64,000 nucleotides of DNA from Luteimonas sp. MC1825 (lineage in GTDB: Bacteria > Pseudomonadota > Gammaproteobacteria > Xanthomonadales > Xanthomonadaceae): contig NZ_CP061714.1 in the NCBI RefSeq assembly GCF_014764385.1, forward strand, positions 1,116,001 to 1,180,000. The letters run 5' to 3'. Shown in pieces: positions 1-9,172 of this stretch; position 1 is the stretch's first letter; each line of letters starts with the position of its first letter. The position numbers and the translations under genes are program-made. The notes under the pieces were generated by a model, which saw only the letters and a program-made list of their open reading frames with translations, had not been told where the DNA came from and did no database searches.

Positions 1-409
1 CCCGCGCCAACGGTGCGTCGATGCTGATCCAGCCGAGCGTCGCGTCGATCTCGTCGGGGCCGACGATGCGGTAGCGGTGGACCTCGCCGGACGCGATGTC
101 CTCGATCTCGACGCTCGCGCCGAAGAACACCGCGCCGGCGTCGGACGGGACGGTGTCGATGACGCGCAGGACCTCGAGGCGCTTCGACAGGTAGCGCACG
201 CGGCGGTCGATCTCGCCGAGCTGCTTCTTGCGGTAGTGGTACTCGGCGTTTTCCGAGCGGTCACCCTCGGCGGCCGCGGCGCTCAGCGCGCGCACCACCT
301 CGGGCCGGCGCACGCGCCAGAGATCATCCAGCTCGGCCTTCAGGCGCGCGTGGCCGGCGGGCGTGACCAGGGCGGTGCTTGCCTCCTGCGGCGGTCGCCA
401 GCGGCCCAT
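1..409 (-). CDS. greB: Transcription elongation factor GreB (C-terminus cut by window edge)
   Basis: GreB binds the RNA polymerase secondary channel and stimulates cleavage of backtracked transcripts. About 136 residues are visible; the family is about 160, so only the C-terminal end is missing. The N-terminal coiled coil carries the hallmark [15 protein letters not shown] (residues about 50-64), in which the acidic tip Asp/Glu and the YHYRKK stretch favour GreB over GreA. The C-terminal FKBP-like part runs off the left edge. The ATG at 409 is 5 nt after the stop of the upstream lipoprotein gene, so the two are probably co-transcribed. Identity is clear from the motif. Confidence 0.93.
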   Translation of the reverse strand, partial: MGRWRPPQEASTALVTPAGHARLKAELDDLWRVRRPEVVRALSAAAAEGDRSENAEYHYRKKQLGEIDRRVRYLSKRLEVLRVIDTVPSDAGAVFFGASVEIEDIASGEVHRYRIVGPDEIDATLGWISIDAPLAR

Positions 410-414
410 GCGCG

Positions 415-909
415 TCAGCGCTTGCCGGTGGCGGCGCCGCGGCGCAGCGCCACGCCGCCGTCCTGGGGCGCGAGTTCGTCATGCGAGGGCAGGGCGAAGC
501 GGTGGTCCGGCTCGTCCTTGGCGTCGGGGTCGAGCAGCACGAGGCCGCTGCCCGGCTCCAGTGACCAGCTGCCGACGCTCTCCACACCTGCCGAGCTGAG
601 CGCGTAACGGCCATCCGGCTCGATCGCCAGCTGCGTGCCAGGCGCACGGAACACGCCCGAAAACGCGCGTGCATCGAAACGCGTGCCGGCCCCGGCCGGC
701 GAGGTGTGGTCGGCCACCACCACGGCGTCGGTGCCGGGTACGTTGGCCGCGGCCGGAATGGCTGCCGTCGGCGCCACGCCCGGACGCATGGCGCCCGCAG
801 CGCGCGAGGCCTGCGGCACCGGCACCGGATCGGGATCCGGCGCCGGCCGGCAGCCGACGGTGGCCAGGGCGGCACCGAGCAGGAGGGCCGCGGGGGCGGT
901 GTGGCGCAT
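415..909 (-). CDS. Putative lipoprotein, function unknown
   Basis: A 164-residue protein with a short type II signal peptide ending in a lipobox-like ATVGC (Cys about 19), so it is probably lipidated and membrane anchored. A Pro/Ala-rich linker follows, then a compact C-terminal region of about 90 residues ([20 protein letters not shown]...) that looks like a small beta-sheet domain, reminiscent of META/HslJ-like lipoproteins. I cannot assign a family with confidence. The ATG at 909 is preferred to one at 978 because it places the hydrophobic signal at the N-terminus. It sits directly upstream of greB on the same strand. Confidence 0.75.
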   Translation of the reverse strand: MRHTAPAALLLGAALATVGCRPAPDPDPVPVPQASRAAGAMRPGVAPTAAIPAAANVPGTDAVVVADHTSPAGAGTRFDARAFSGVFRAPGTQLAIEPDGRYALSSAGVESVGSWSLEPGSGLVLLDPDAKDEPDHRFALPSHDELAPQDGGVALRRGAATGKR

Positions 910-1000
910 GGCATGCATCCGGGTGAGGGGTCGGGCGCAGTGTCGCCCGTCGTCCGTGGTCGCGGCGTGGTGCCCCACGCCGCCGAAAGTCGGCCCGAGC

Positions 1001-2524
1001 TCAGCGCTTGCCGGTGATCCCGCCGAAGATGCCGCGCAGGATCTGCCGCCCGATCTGGTTGCCCACGGTGCGCGCGGTCTGCTTGGCCATGGTCTCCACC
1101 ATGCCCTGGCGCCGCTTGGTGCCGAACAGTGCGTCCTTCACCGACTGGCCGAAGCCGCCGCCTGCGGCGTCGTCCTCGGTCGTGGTGCGCGCCTTGGGCG
1201 CCTGTGCGGCTTCCAGCGTTGCCGCCGCCTTGGCCGCCAGCATCTCGAACGCGGATTCGCGGTCCACCGTGGTGTCGTACTTGCCGCCGACCGGGCTGGC
1301 CGCGCGCACGCGCGCGCGCTCGGCCTCGGTGATCGCGCCCATGCGGCAGCGCGGTGGCGCGATCAGGGTCTGCTCCACCGGCATCGGCGCACCCTTGCCC
1401 TGCAGGGTGGAGACCAGCGCCTCACCGGTGCCGAGCTGGGCGATGACCTTGGCCACGTCGAGCGCGGGGTTGGCCACGAAGGTCTCGGCCGCGGTGCGCA
1501 CCGCCTTCTGGTCGCGCGGAGTGAAGGCGCGCAGGGCGTGCTGCACGCGGTTGCCGAGCTGGCCGAGGATCTCGTCGGGCACGTCATCGGGGAACTGCGA
1601 GCAGAAGTAGATGCCCACGCCCTTGGAGCGGATGATCCGCACCACCTGCTCGACACGCTGGCGCAGCGCCGGCGGCGCGTCCTTGAACAGCAGGTGCGCC
1701 TCGTCGAACACAAATACCAGCTTCGGCTTGTCCAGGTCGCCGACCTCGGGCAGGTTCTCGAACAGCTCCGACAGCAGCCACAGCAGGAACGTCGCGTACA
1801 GGCGCGGCTTCAGCACCAGCTGGTCGGCGGCGAGGATGCCGATCACGCCGCGGCCATCGGGCGTGGTGCGCATCAGGTCCGCCAGTTCAAGCGCCGGCTC
1901 GCCAAAGAACTGGTTGCCGCCTTCCTGTTCCAGGCGCAGCAGCGCGCGCTGGATGGCGCCGATCGACGGCGCGCTGACCAGGCCGTAGGACGTGGAGATG
2001 GCCTTGCGCTCTTCGGCCACCAGCGCCAGCAGGGCGCGCAGGTCGGCAAGGTCGAGCAGCAGCAGGCCGCGGTCGTCGGCCAGCTTGAAGGTGATGTCCA
2101 GCACGCCGGACTGGGTGTCGTTGAGCTCCAGCATGCGCCCCAGCAGCGTGGGGCCGATCTCGCTGACCGTGGTGCGTACCGGGTGCCCGGACTTGCCGTA
2201 GATGTCCCAGAACAGCACCGGGCTGGCCTCCGGCGCGTAGCCGTCGGCGCCGATCATCGCCGCGCGCTGCAGCAGCTTCTCGCCACCGTCGCCGGCGACG
2301 GCCAGCCCGGCCACGTCACCCTTCACGTCGGCCAGGAACACCGGCACGCCAATGCGCGAGAAGCCTTCCGCCAGCGTCATCAGCGTGACCGTCTTGCCGG
2401 TGCCGGTGGCGCCGGCGACCAGCCCGTGGCGATTGCCGTACCGCGGCAGCAGGTGCACGCGGCCACCGGTCTCCGGCAGTGCATCGGGCGTCGTGACGGC
2501 CTTGCCGACGAGGATCGGGTCCAT
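1001..2524 (-). CDS. yjgR: HerA-like helicase/ATPase of the YjgR (DUF853) family
   Basis: A 507-residue P-loop ATPase, the normal length for the family. The Walker A motif GATGTGKT is at residues 38-45 and a Walker B/DEAH box (FVFDEAHLLF) lies near the middle. The C-terminus is glycine-rich and basic (QIGRQILRGIFGGITGKR). The family is related to HerA/FtsK-type DNA translocases, but its cellular role is poorly known. The ATG at 2524 has a good Shine-Dalgarno (AGGAGAG on the minus strand) and a TAGAAT -10-like hexamer upstream at 2550-2555. It appears to be monocistronic. Confidence 0.9.
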   Translation of the reverse strand: MDPILVGKAVTTPDALPETGGRVHLLPRYGNRHGLVAGATGTGKTVTLMTLAEGFSRIGVPVFLADVKGDVAGLAVAGDGGEKLLQRAAMIGADGYAPEASPVLFWDIYGKSGHPVRTTVSEIGPTLLGRMLELNDTQSGVLDITFKLADDRGLLLLDLADLRALLALVAEERKAISTSYGLVSAPSIGAIQRALLRLEQEGGNQFFGEPALELADLMRTTPDGRGVIGILAADQLVLKPRLYATFLLWLLSELFENLPEVGDLDKPKLVFVFDEAHLLFKDAPPALRQRVEQVVRIIRSKGVGIYFCSQFPDDVPDEILGQLGNRVQHALRAFTPRDQKAVRTAAETFVANPALDVAKVIAQLGTGEALVSTLQGKGAPMPVEQTLIAPPRCRMGAITEAERARVRAASPVGGKYDTTVDRESAFEMLAAKAAATLEAAQAPKARTTTEDDAAGGGFGQSVKDALFGTKRRQGMVETMAKQTARTVGNQIGRQILRGIFGGITGKR

Positions 2525-2549
2525 GGTCTCTCCTGTGCGCAAGCCCCGG

Positions 2550-2555
2550 ATTCTA
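2550..2555 (-). promoter_or_regulatory. Candidate -10 hexamer for yjgR
   Basis: TAGAAT on the minus strand, 25 nt upstream of the yjgR ATG. No convincing -35 is visible. The TSS would leave a short leader containing the AGGAGAG ribosome binding site. Confidence 0.35.
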
Positions 2556-2659
2556 GCGGCTGAACCCGCCAGCCCGGCGCGCACGCGATGTCCTTGCCGC
2601 TGCTCGTCGCCGGCGGCTACCCTGCCAACCCCCGCAGTCCACCCCCCAAACCGATCCCC

Positions 2660-4210
2660 ATGCCCGATTCCGCAGTGCTCTTCCGCCGCCTGGCGCTCGT
2701 CGCCATCGCCTTGACGTTCACCTTGCACGCCCCGGCGGCACTGGCGCAGTCCAAGCGCGACCGCGCCGCGACCGAGGGCCTGGTGGAACGCATGGCCGCG
2801 GCCGAGGTCCGCTACCGTGAATCGCTGGTGCGGGCGGCCAACAACGATCCCGAGGCGATCGCCGAAGGCAACGCCGCGCTGGAGGACATGGAGGACGTGA
2901 TGGTCGCCTGCGAGAAGCAGCGCGGCTGCAACGTCAGCCGGATGCTGCCGGGCTGGAAGCGGCTGCTGAAGGCGCAGGCCGACGACGTCGCCGGCGCCGA
3001 CGGCGAGGAGCCCGAAGCCTGGGCCGAAGGCGAGGGCGAGCTGCCCACCGGCGACGTGCCTGACGCCGCGAGCGCCGCGGCGCTGCTCAGCGAGGACGGC
3101 CAGCGTTTCGTGCGCATGGTGCAGTTCAACCCGGCGGTGCAGGCCGGCATCCGCCGCTGGCTGACCGACATGCGCGTGTCGCTGGTCACCAGCCACGAGA
3201 ACTACCAGTACATGCGCCACATGATGTCGCCGGCGTTCGAGCGTCGCGGCCTGCCCGAGGCGTTGCTGTTCGGGATCATGGCCAAGGAGTCCAACGGCCG
3301 CGTGCATGCCGGTTCGCGCGCCGGCGCGGTCGGCCCGCTGCAGTTCATGCCGGCTACCGGTCAGCGCTTCGGCCTGGGCCCCGACGGCGCCGGCTTCGAC
3401 ACCCGCTACGACCCGCGCATGTCGTCCGACGCCGCCGCCAGCTACCTGAGCGAGCGCTTCGCCGAATTCGGCAACGACGTGGAGATGTGGCTGGCCGCCT
3501 ACAACGGCGGCGAAGGGCGCGCGGCGCGTATCCACCGCGGCAGCGGCGGCCGAAAGTTCTGGGATGCCGACGTCTACAACCAGTTCCCCGCCGAAACCCG
3601 CGACTACGTGCCGATGGTGATCGCGGCGGCGTGGCTGTACCTGCACCCGCGCGAATACGGCCTGTCGTTCCCCAAGGTGGATGCGCGCCCGGCGACCTTC
3701 GCCCTGGCGCGCCCGGCGTCGATCTACGAGCTCACCATCTGCATGGGCGACGGCGGCAGCCGCCATGGCTACCTGCGCAGCCTGCGCAACCTCAATCCGC
3801 GCTACGAGGCCGACACGGTGATCGCCGGGGGCACGATGCTCAACGGCACGGTGCGCATGGCCGGCCTGTACAAGCGCTGGTGCGCCCAGGGCAAGCGCGC
3901 CGACCTCGCGCGGCAGCTGATGGGCAGCAGCGTGGATGCCGCGCTGGTACGCACCGGGCCGATCGAAGTGGTGCGACCGGGCGATGCGGGCGGCGAGGGT
4001 GCCGCCGGCATGCCGGGCGCCACCACGCCGGCGCCAGCGCCGCAGCGCGGCGCGCGCGAACACCGCGTCGCCCGTGGCGAGACGCTGGCGGCGGTGTCGC
4101 GCCGCTATGGCTGCGACGTGCGGGTGCTGGCGCGCGCGAACGGCGTGCAGGCGCCGGGGTATGCGATCCGCGTCGGCCAGCAGCTGAAGCTCGAGGGCTG
4201 CAAGGGCTGA
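2660..4210 (+). CDS. Exported lytic transglycosylase with C-terminal LysM (MltD-like)
   Basis: A 516-residue murein lytic transglycosylase that would cleave the MurNAc-GlcNAc bond in periplasmic peptidoglycan. A signal peptide covers residues 1-29 (ALA|Q cleavage). The SLT domain follows, with catalytic Glu210 in AKESNG and the GAVGPLQFMPATG segment, then the AYNGG motif typical of family 1 enzymes. A C-terminal LysM domain (about residues 465-512, starting HRVARGETLAAVSRRYG) should bind glycan. The ATG at 2660 is chosen because an upstream in-frame ATG (2588) would bury the signal peptide. An acidic linker (about residues 105-140) precedes the catalytic domain. MltD is the closest named relative. 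Confidence 0.9.
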   Translation: MPDSAVLFRRLALVAIALTFTLHAPAALAQSKRDRAATEGLVERMAAAEVRYRESLVRAANNDPEAIAEGNAALEDMEDVMVACEKQRGCNVSRMLPGWKRLLKAQADDVAGADGEEPEAWAEGEGELPTGDVPDAASAAALLSEDGQRFVRMVQFNPAVQAGIRRWLTDMRVSLVTSHENYQYMRHMMSPAFERRGLPEALLFGIMAKESNGRVHAGSRAGAVGPLQFMPATGQRFGLGPDGAGFDTRYDPRMSSDAAASYLSERFAEFGNDVEMWLAAYNGGEGRAARIHRGSGGRKFWDADVYNQFPAETRDYVPMVIAAAWLYLHPREYGLSFPKVDARPATFALARPASIYELTICMGDGGSRHGYLRSLRNLNPRYEADTVIAGGTMLNGTVRMAGLYKRWCAQGKRADLARQLMGSSVDAALVRTGPIEVVRPGDAGGEGAAGMPGATTPAPAPQRGAREHRVARGETLAAVSRRYGCDVRVLARANGVQAPGYAIRVGQQLKLEGCKG

Positions 4211-4234
4211 CGGCGGCGCTCACGCAGGTCCTGC

Positions 4235-4240
4235 GAGACT
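4235..4240 (+). promoter_or_regulatory. Candidate -10 element of a leaderless selO transcript
   Basis: GAGACT followed by 6 nt (gcggtc) and then the selO ATG. A TSS about 7 nt after the hexamer would fall on the A of the ATG. No Shine-Dalgarno is seen. The hexamer itself is weak. Confidence 0.3.
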
Positions 4241-4246
4241 GCGGTC

Positions 4247-5848
4247 ATGCCGCTGCGCTTCGACAACGCCTTCCTGCGTGAACTCCCCGGCGACCCCGAC
4301 CAGGGGCCGGGCACGCGCGAGGTGCCGGGCGCGGCCTGGTCGCGGGTGATGCCGACGCCGGTGGCCGCGCCCCGACTCGTGGCCGCGTCCGCGGACATGG
4401 TGGCGGCGCTTGGGCTGGATGCGCATGACGTGGCCGCGCCCGGATTCGCCGCCACCTTCGCCGGCAACCGCCTGTGCCCCGGCATGGATCCCTGGGCCGC
4501 CAACTACGGTGGCCACCAGTTCGGCCACTGGGCGGGGCAGCTCGGCGATGGCCGCGCGATCAGCCTGGGCGAGGTGGTCGCGGCCGATGGCCGCCGCCAC
4601 GAGCTGCAGCTCAAGGGCGCCGGACCCACGCCGTATTCGCGCCGTGCCGATGGCCGCGCGGTGCTGCGCTCCTCGATCCGCGAATTCCTGTGCAGCGAGG
4701 CCATGCACCATCTCGGCGTGCCGACCACCCGCGCGCTGTCGCTGGTGGCCACCGGCGACAGCGTGGTGCGCGACATGTTCTACGACGGCCACGCCGCGCC
4801 CGAGCCGGGTGCGATCGTGTGCCGCGTGGCGCCGTCGTTCCTGCGCTTCGGCAGCTTCGAGCTGCCGGCCTCGCGCGGCGATGTCGTGCTGCTGCGGCAG
4901 CTGGTGGAGTTCTGCATCTGGCGCGACTTCCCTGAACTCCTGGGCAGCCGTGCCGGCGCGCCGTTGGCGCGGCTGCGCGACGCGGCCGCCTTCGACGGGA
5001 CGCTGCTGGCGGCGTGGTTCCACGAAGTCTGTGTCCGTACCGCGGTGGTGGTGGGGCACTGGATGCGGGTCGGGTTCGTCCATGGCGTGCTCAACACCGA
5101 CAACATGTCGATCCTCGGCCTGACCATCGATTACGGCCCCTACGGCTGGATCGACGACTACGACCCCGACTGGACGCCCAACACCACCGACGCCCAGGGC
5201 CGCCGCTACCGCTTCGGCTGGCAGCCGCGGGTGGCGCACTGGAACCTGGCGCGGCTGGCACAGGCGCTGTCGCCGCTGTTCGCCACGGCCGCGCCGCTGC
5301 AGGCCGGCCTCGATGCCTACGCCGCCACCTGGGCCGAGGCCGAGCGTGACAACGCCGCCGGCAAGCTGGGACTGTCGGCCTGCGACGCCGACGACCTCGC
5401 GCTGATGCGCGAGCTGCAGGGGCTGCTGCACGCCGGAGGCGCCGACATGACGATCTTCTTCCGCGCACTGTCGGACATCGACCTCGCAAGCCCGACGCCC
5501 GCGCCGCTGCGCGCGGCGTTCTACGACGACGCGCTGCAGGCGGCGACCGAACCGGCGCTGGCCGACTGGCTGGCCCGCTACGCCGCCCGCTGCCGCGCCG
5601 ACGCGCTGCCTGCGGAGGCGCGCGTGGCGCACATGCACGGCGCCAATCCGCGCTTCGTGCTGCGCAATTACCTGGCGCAGCAGGCGATCGACCGTGCCAC
5701 CCAGGGTGACGACGGCGGGGTGCTGGAGCTGCTCGAGGTCCTGCGCGACCCCTACGACGAGCAGCCGGGGCGCGAAGCCTTCGCCGCGCGCCGCCCTGAC
5801 TGGGCCCGCGACCGCGCCGGCTGCTCGATGTTGTCCTGCAGTTCCTGA
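4247..5848 (+). CDS. selO: Protein adenylyltransferase SelO (YdiU)
   Basis: A 533-residue pseudokinase-fold enzyme that transfers AMP from ATP to Ser/Thr/Tyr of target proteins and is linked to redox stress. The N-terminus shows the diagnostic [20 protein letters not shown] (about residues 84-103). The metal and active-site segments [13 protein letters not shown] and DYGPYGW are intact. The extreme C-terminus is CSMLSCSS, so a Cys (residue 531) occupies the third-from-last position that is selenocysteine in eukaryotic SelO. Length matches bacterial members. No ribosome binding site is apparent and a -10-like hexamer lies 6 nt before the ATG. Confidence 0.95.
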   Translation: MPLRFDNAFLRELPGDPDQGPGTREVPGAAWSRVMPTPVAAPRLVAASADMVAALGLDAHDVAAPGFAATFAGNRLCPGMDPWAANYGGHQFGHWAGQLGDGRAISLGEVVAADGRRHELQLKGAGPTPYSRRADGRAVLRSSIREFLCSEAMHHLGVPTTRALSLVATGDSVVRDMFYDGHAAPEPGAIVCRVAPSFLRFGSFELPASRGDVVLLRQLVEFCIWRDFPELLGSRAGAPLARLRDAAAFDGTLLAAWFHEVCVRTAVVVGHWMRVGFVHGVLNTDNMSILGLTIDYGPYGWIDDYDPDWTPNTTDAQGRRYRFGWQPRVAHWNLARLAQALSPLFATAAPLQAGLDAYAATWAEAERDNAAGKLGLSACDADDLALMRELQGLLHAGGADMTIFFRALSDIDLASPTPAPLRAAFYDDALQAATEPALADWLARYAARCRADALPAEARVAHMHGANPRFVLRNYLAQQAIDRATQGDDGGVLELLEVLRDPYDEQPGREAFAARRPDWARDRAGCSMLSCSS

Positions 5849-5876
5849 ATATGCGGGCCGGGGTCCCCCGGACCGG

Positions 5877-5882
5877 TAGAAT
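5877..5882 (+). promoter_or_regulatory. Candidate -10 element of a leaderless uup transcript
   Basis: TAGAAT, then 6 nt (gcgcgg), then the uup ATG at 5889. The upstream sequence has no Shine-Dalgarno, and a small GC hairpin (5858-5871), possibly the selO terminator, lies just upstream. Confidence 0.4.
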
Positions 5883-5888
5883 GCGCGG

Positions 5889-7802
5889 ATGCCCCTGATT
5901 ACCGTGAATGCCGTCGACTACAGCGTCGGCGGCCCATTGCTGCTCGAAAACGTCGACCTCGCCATCGATGCCGGTGAGCGCATTGCGCTGATCGGCCGCA
6001 ACGGCGCAGGAAAATCCACCCTGATGCGCCTGCTGTCGGGCGAACTCAAGCCCGATGACGGCGACATCCGCCGCGAGGGCGCGGTGCGCGTGTCGCGCCT
6101 GGAGCAGGAGGTGCCCGCGGGCGCCGCCGGCACCGTGTTCGACGTGGTCGCCGAGGGCATGGGCGAGCTGGGTGCGTGGCTGGCGGAGTTCCATCACCTG
6201 AGCCATGCCGAGGTGTTCGACGGCGATGCGATGTCGGCCGTGCAGGCGAAGATCGACGCCGTGGACGGCTGGGGTGCCGACCAGCGCGTGGAAGAGACGT
6301 TGCAGAAGCTCGACCTCAATGGCGACCTGGTGTTCGGCGAGCTGTCCGGCGGCATGAAGCGCCGGGTGCTGCTGGCGCGCGCGCTGGTGTCGACCCCCGA
6401 CGTGCTGCTGCTGGACGAGCCCACCAACCACCTCGACATCGCCGCCATCGACTGGCTCGAAGGCTTCCTCAAGGGCTGGGCGGGCGCACTGGTGTTCGTC
6501 ACCCATGACCGGCGCTTCCTGCGCGCGCTGGCCACGCGCATCGTCGAGATCGACCGCGGCCAGGTCACCGACTGGCCGGGCGACTGGGCCAACTACCAGC
6601 GCCGCCGCGAGGAGCGGTTGAACGCCGAGGCGCAGGAAAACGCGCGCTTCGACAAGATGCTGGCGCAGGAGGAGATCTGGATCCGCCAGGGCATCAAGGC
6701 GCGCCGCACCCGCGACGAAGGCCGCGTGCGCCGCCTGGAGGCGATGCGCAACGACCGCGCCCAGCGCCGCGACCTGACCGGCAACGTGCGCATGGAGACC
6801 GCGACCGCGGGCAACTCCGGCAAGAAGGTCATCGAGGCCAAGCACGTGTCCTTCAGCTACCCGGGCAAGACGCTCATCCGCGATTTCTCCGGCACCATCC
6901 TGCGCGGCGACCGCATCGGCCTGATCGGCGCCAACGGCACCGGCAAGACCACGCTGCTGAAGATGCTGCTGGGTGACCTGCAGCCGCAGCAGGGCGAGAT
7001 CCGGATTGGCACGCAGCTGCAGGTCGCGTATTTCGACCAGTACCGCGCCACGTTGCGCGAGGACTGGAACGCGCTGGAGAACGTCGCGGAGGGCCAGGAT
7101 TTTGTCGAGATCGGCGGCAAGCGCAAGCACGTCATCGGCTACCTGCAGGACTTCCTGTTCACGCCCGAGCGCGCGCGCGCGCCGATCACGCGCCTGTCCG
7201 GCGGCGAGCGCAACCGCCTGCTGCTGGCCAAGCTGTTCGCGCAGCCGTCCAACCTGCTGGTGATGGACGAACCGACCAACGACCTCGACGTCGAGACGCT
7301 GGAACTGCTGGAGGAGTTGCTCGGCGAGTACGCCGGCACGCTGCTGCTGGTCAGCCACGACCGAGACTTCCTCGACAACGTGGTGACCTCGACCCTGGTG
7401 ATGGAAGGTGACGGCCGCGTGGGCGACTACGTCGGCGGCTACAGCGACTGGCTGCGGCAGCGTGCCGCGGTGCGTGCCGGCGACGCCGCGCCCCGCGCCG
7501 CGGCACCCGAGGCGCCCCCGCCCACGGCCGCGCCCCGGGTAGACGCGGCTGCCGGCGCACCGGCGTCAGCCCCGCGTCGCAAGCTGAGCTTCAAGCTGGA
7601 GCGCGAGTTGGAACAGCTGCCGTTGCGCATCGAAAAACTCGAAGCGGACATCGCCGGGCGCATCGCGTCGATGAACGACCCGGCGTTCTACCTGCAGGAG
7701 CGCGCCGCCATCGACGCGCACAACCACGCGATCGCGCTCGCGCAGGCGGAACTCGATGCCGCGTACGCGCGCTGGGAGGCGCTCGACGCGGCATCGGACT
7801 GA
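5889..7802 (+). CDS. uup: ABC-F family ATPase Uup
   Basis: A 637-residue soluble ABC-F protein with two nucleotide-binding domains and no membrane segments. NBD1 has Walker A GRNGAGKST, signature LSGGMKRR and Walker B VLLLDEPTNHLD. NBD2 has GANGTGKTT, LSGGERNR and LLVMDEPTNDLD. A charged linker (EARARF-like, about residues 235-300) joins them. An Ala/Pro-rich spacer leads to a C-terminal coiled coil (about residues 560-635) typical of Uup, which binds branched DNA. Uup affects ribosome function and the precise excision of transposons. Length matches E. coli Uup. Confidence 0.93.
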   Translation: MPLITVNAVDYSVGGPLLLENVDLAIDAGERIALIGRNGAGKSTLMRLLSGELKPDDGDIRREGAVRVSRLEQEVPAGAAGTVFDVVAEGMGELGAWLAEFHHLSHAEVFDGDAMSAVQAKIDAVDGWGADQRVEETLQKLDLNGDLVFGELSGGMKRRVLLARALVSTPDVLLLDEPTNHLDIAAIDWLEGFLKGWAGALVFVTHDRRFLRALATRIVEIDRGQVTDWPGDWANYQRRREERLNAEAQENARFDKMLAQEEIWIRQGIKARRTRDEGRVRRLEAMRNDRAQRRDLTGNVRMETATAGNSGKKVIEAKHVSFSYPGKTLIRDFSGTILRGDRIGLIGANGTGKTTLLKMLLGDLQPQQGEIRIGTQLQVAYFDQYRATLREDWNALENVAEGQDFVEIGGKRKHVIGYLQDFLFTPERARAPITRLSGGERNRLLLAKLFAQPSNLLVMDEPTNDLDVETLELLEELLGEYAGTLLLVSHDRDFLDNVVTSTLVMEGDGRVGDYVGGYSDWLRQRAAVRAGDAAPRAAAPEAPPPTAAPRVDAAAGAPASAPRRKLSFKLERELEQLPLRIEKLEADIAGRIASMNDPAFYLQERAAIDAHNHAIALAQAELDAAYARWEALDAASD

Positions 7803-7824
7803 CGCGGCCTCGTGTGGCCCATGT

Positions 7825-9036
7825 TCAGTTCATGCTGGGGTAGACGCCTTCCGTGCAGATCATGTAGGTCATGTTGTTCGGCGTGATCGGCCGCAGGTCC
7901 GGCAGCGCGAAGGTGGTCTGCCCGTCTCCGCCGTAGAGCGTGCCGATCAATGAGAACAGGGCGGAGTTCTGCGAGATCGCCAGGATCTGCCCGCGCGCCG
8001 GCGTGCCTTCGCCCACCCGGCTTGCAGCGGTCAGGGTGATCGAGGCCAGGGTGCACCCGTAACCGGAGCCGGCGTATGCATTGCCGGTGCTCGAGCCATA
8101 GTGCTGCGCCAGGGCCGAGTTGCCCTGCGGCCCCATGGGCCCCATCGGTCCCATCGGTCCCGCGGGTCCAGTGCCGCCGGCTGCACCCGTCGCGCCGGTC
8201 AGGCCTGTAGCACCGACAGGACCGGTTGCGCCGGCCGGTCCAGCGGGACCCGCCGGGCCAAGCGCACCAGCCGCGCCCGTGGCGCCCACCGGTCCGGTGG
8301 GGCCTGCAGCTCCGACAGGGCCGGAGGGACCAGCGGGGCCGGTGAGTCCGGTCGGGCCCGTCAGGCCCTGCGGGCCCATGGCGCCGGGCTGGCCCTGCGG
8401 TCCCTGCGGTCCGCTGGCGCCCAGTTCGCCCTGGGCACCTTGCGGGCCAGGCTCGCCCTGCGGACCTGCCGGGCCGACGCCACCCTGCGCACCGGCGGCC
8501 CCCACCAGGCCCTGGGGTCCGGTTGCGCCCGTCGCACCGGCCGCGCCCGTCGGGCCGGCTTCGCCTGGCAGGCCTGTCGGGCCCGCAGGTCCGATCGCGC
8601 CGGCCGGACCGGTTGCACCCGTTGCGCCGGCGGGGCCAGCCGGCCCGCGCACGCCTTCGGGCCCCTGCGGGCCAACGGCGCCCAACGTGAGCGCGAAGGC
8701 GGTTTCGACGTTGGCCCGCGTATCGGCCACGCGCAGCAGGTAGTCACCCGCGGGCGGCAATCCGCCGCCGAACCGGCAGGTGATCGCGGTCGACAGCGGG
8801 ACCGCAGGCTGGCAGTTCGCGGTGATGTTGCCGGGCTCGCCCTCGGGCCCGAGATGGATCGCCATCCGGGAGCGGAGCGTGGGCAGGTTTCGCCCGATGA
8901 TTGCGATGGCCTCGATGTCGTGCATGACAACGACGGACTCGATGCGCGGTGCGTCGTAGGCGGAGACCGCCGGAGTGATGCATGTGGCACACAGCAAGGC
9001 GAGGACGCGCAGGCGCGACCGGTTGGTCTGGAGCAT
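7825..9036 (-). CDS. Secreted collagen-like protein with tail-collar-like C-terminus
   Basis: A 403-residue protein. Residues 1-26 form a signal peptide (VSA|Y). Residues about 27-121 may be a small Ig/TIG-like N-domain ([19 protein letters not shown]). Residues 122-307 are an unbroken run of 62 Gly-X-Y triplets rich in Pro, Ala and Thr. The C-terminal 96 residues contain a segment ([31 protein letters not shown]) closely resembling the phage tail-collar/microcystin-dependent-protein domain, here probably a trimerisation head. It likely forms a surface or extracellular trimeric stalk. It stands alone between two plus-strand genes. Bacterial triple helices are usually stable without hydroxyproline. 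The actual role is unknown. Confidence 0.88.
   Translation of the reverse strand: MLQTNRSRLRVLALLCATCITPAVSAYDAPRIESVVVMHDIEAIAIIGRNLPTLRSRMAIHLGPEGEPGNITANCQPAVPLSTAITCRFGGGLPPAGDYLLRVADTRANVETAFALTLGAVGPQGPEGVRGPAGPAGATGATGPAGAIGPAGPTGLPGEAGPTGAAGATGATGPQGLVGAAGAQGGVGPAGPQGEPGPQGAQGELGASGPQGPQGQPGAMGPQGLTGPTGLTGPAGPSGPVGAAGPTGPVGATGAAGALGPAGPAGPAGATGPVGATGLTGATGAAGGTGPAGPMGPMGPMGPQGNSALAQHYGSSTGNAYAGSGYGCTLASITLTAASRVGEGTPARGQILAISQNSALFSLIGTLYGGDGQTTFALPDLRPITPNNMTYMICTEGVYPSMN
8116..8673 (-). repeat. 62 tandem Gly-X-Y codon triplets
   Basis: An uninterrupted collagen-like repeat tract within the CDS at 7825-9036 (residues 122-307). GPM occurs three times in a row near the end, and the sequence is low-complexity GGN-CCN on the coding strand. 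Such tracts are prone to slipped-strand length changes. Confidence 0.95.
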
Positions 9037-9172
9037 TGATGTTCCCCCTGGAAGGCCTGTCCGTCCGGACCGGCTATGGAAATGGTAGCGCCTGCGACGC
9101 GCCTGGCGCGAGCGGCGCCGGCGTGGGCTCACACGCGACCGGCTAGACTGCGCGACGGATCGGGACGGGGGC

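Noticed and set aside
635-2563. A 642-codon plus-strand frame antisense to the lipoprotein and yjgR
   Set aside because: Its translation is low-complexity and lacks any domain; the minus-strand frame contains clear Walker motifs.
1001-4063. A 1020-codon minus-strand frame extending yjgR upstream
   Set aside because: The sequence before 2524 is antisense to the transglycosylase. The ATG at 2524 has a ribosome binding site and starts the conserved region.
8101-9039. Plus-strand frames antisense to the collagen-like gene
   Set aside because: Repetitive Gly/Pro/Arg-rich translations mirror the Gly-X-Y repeat on the other strand and have no start signals or domains.
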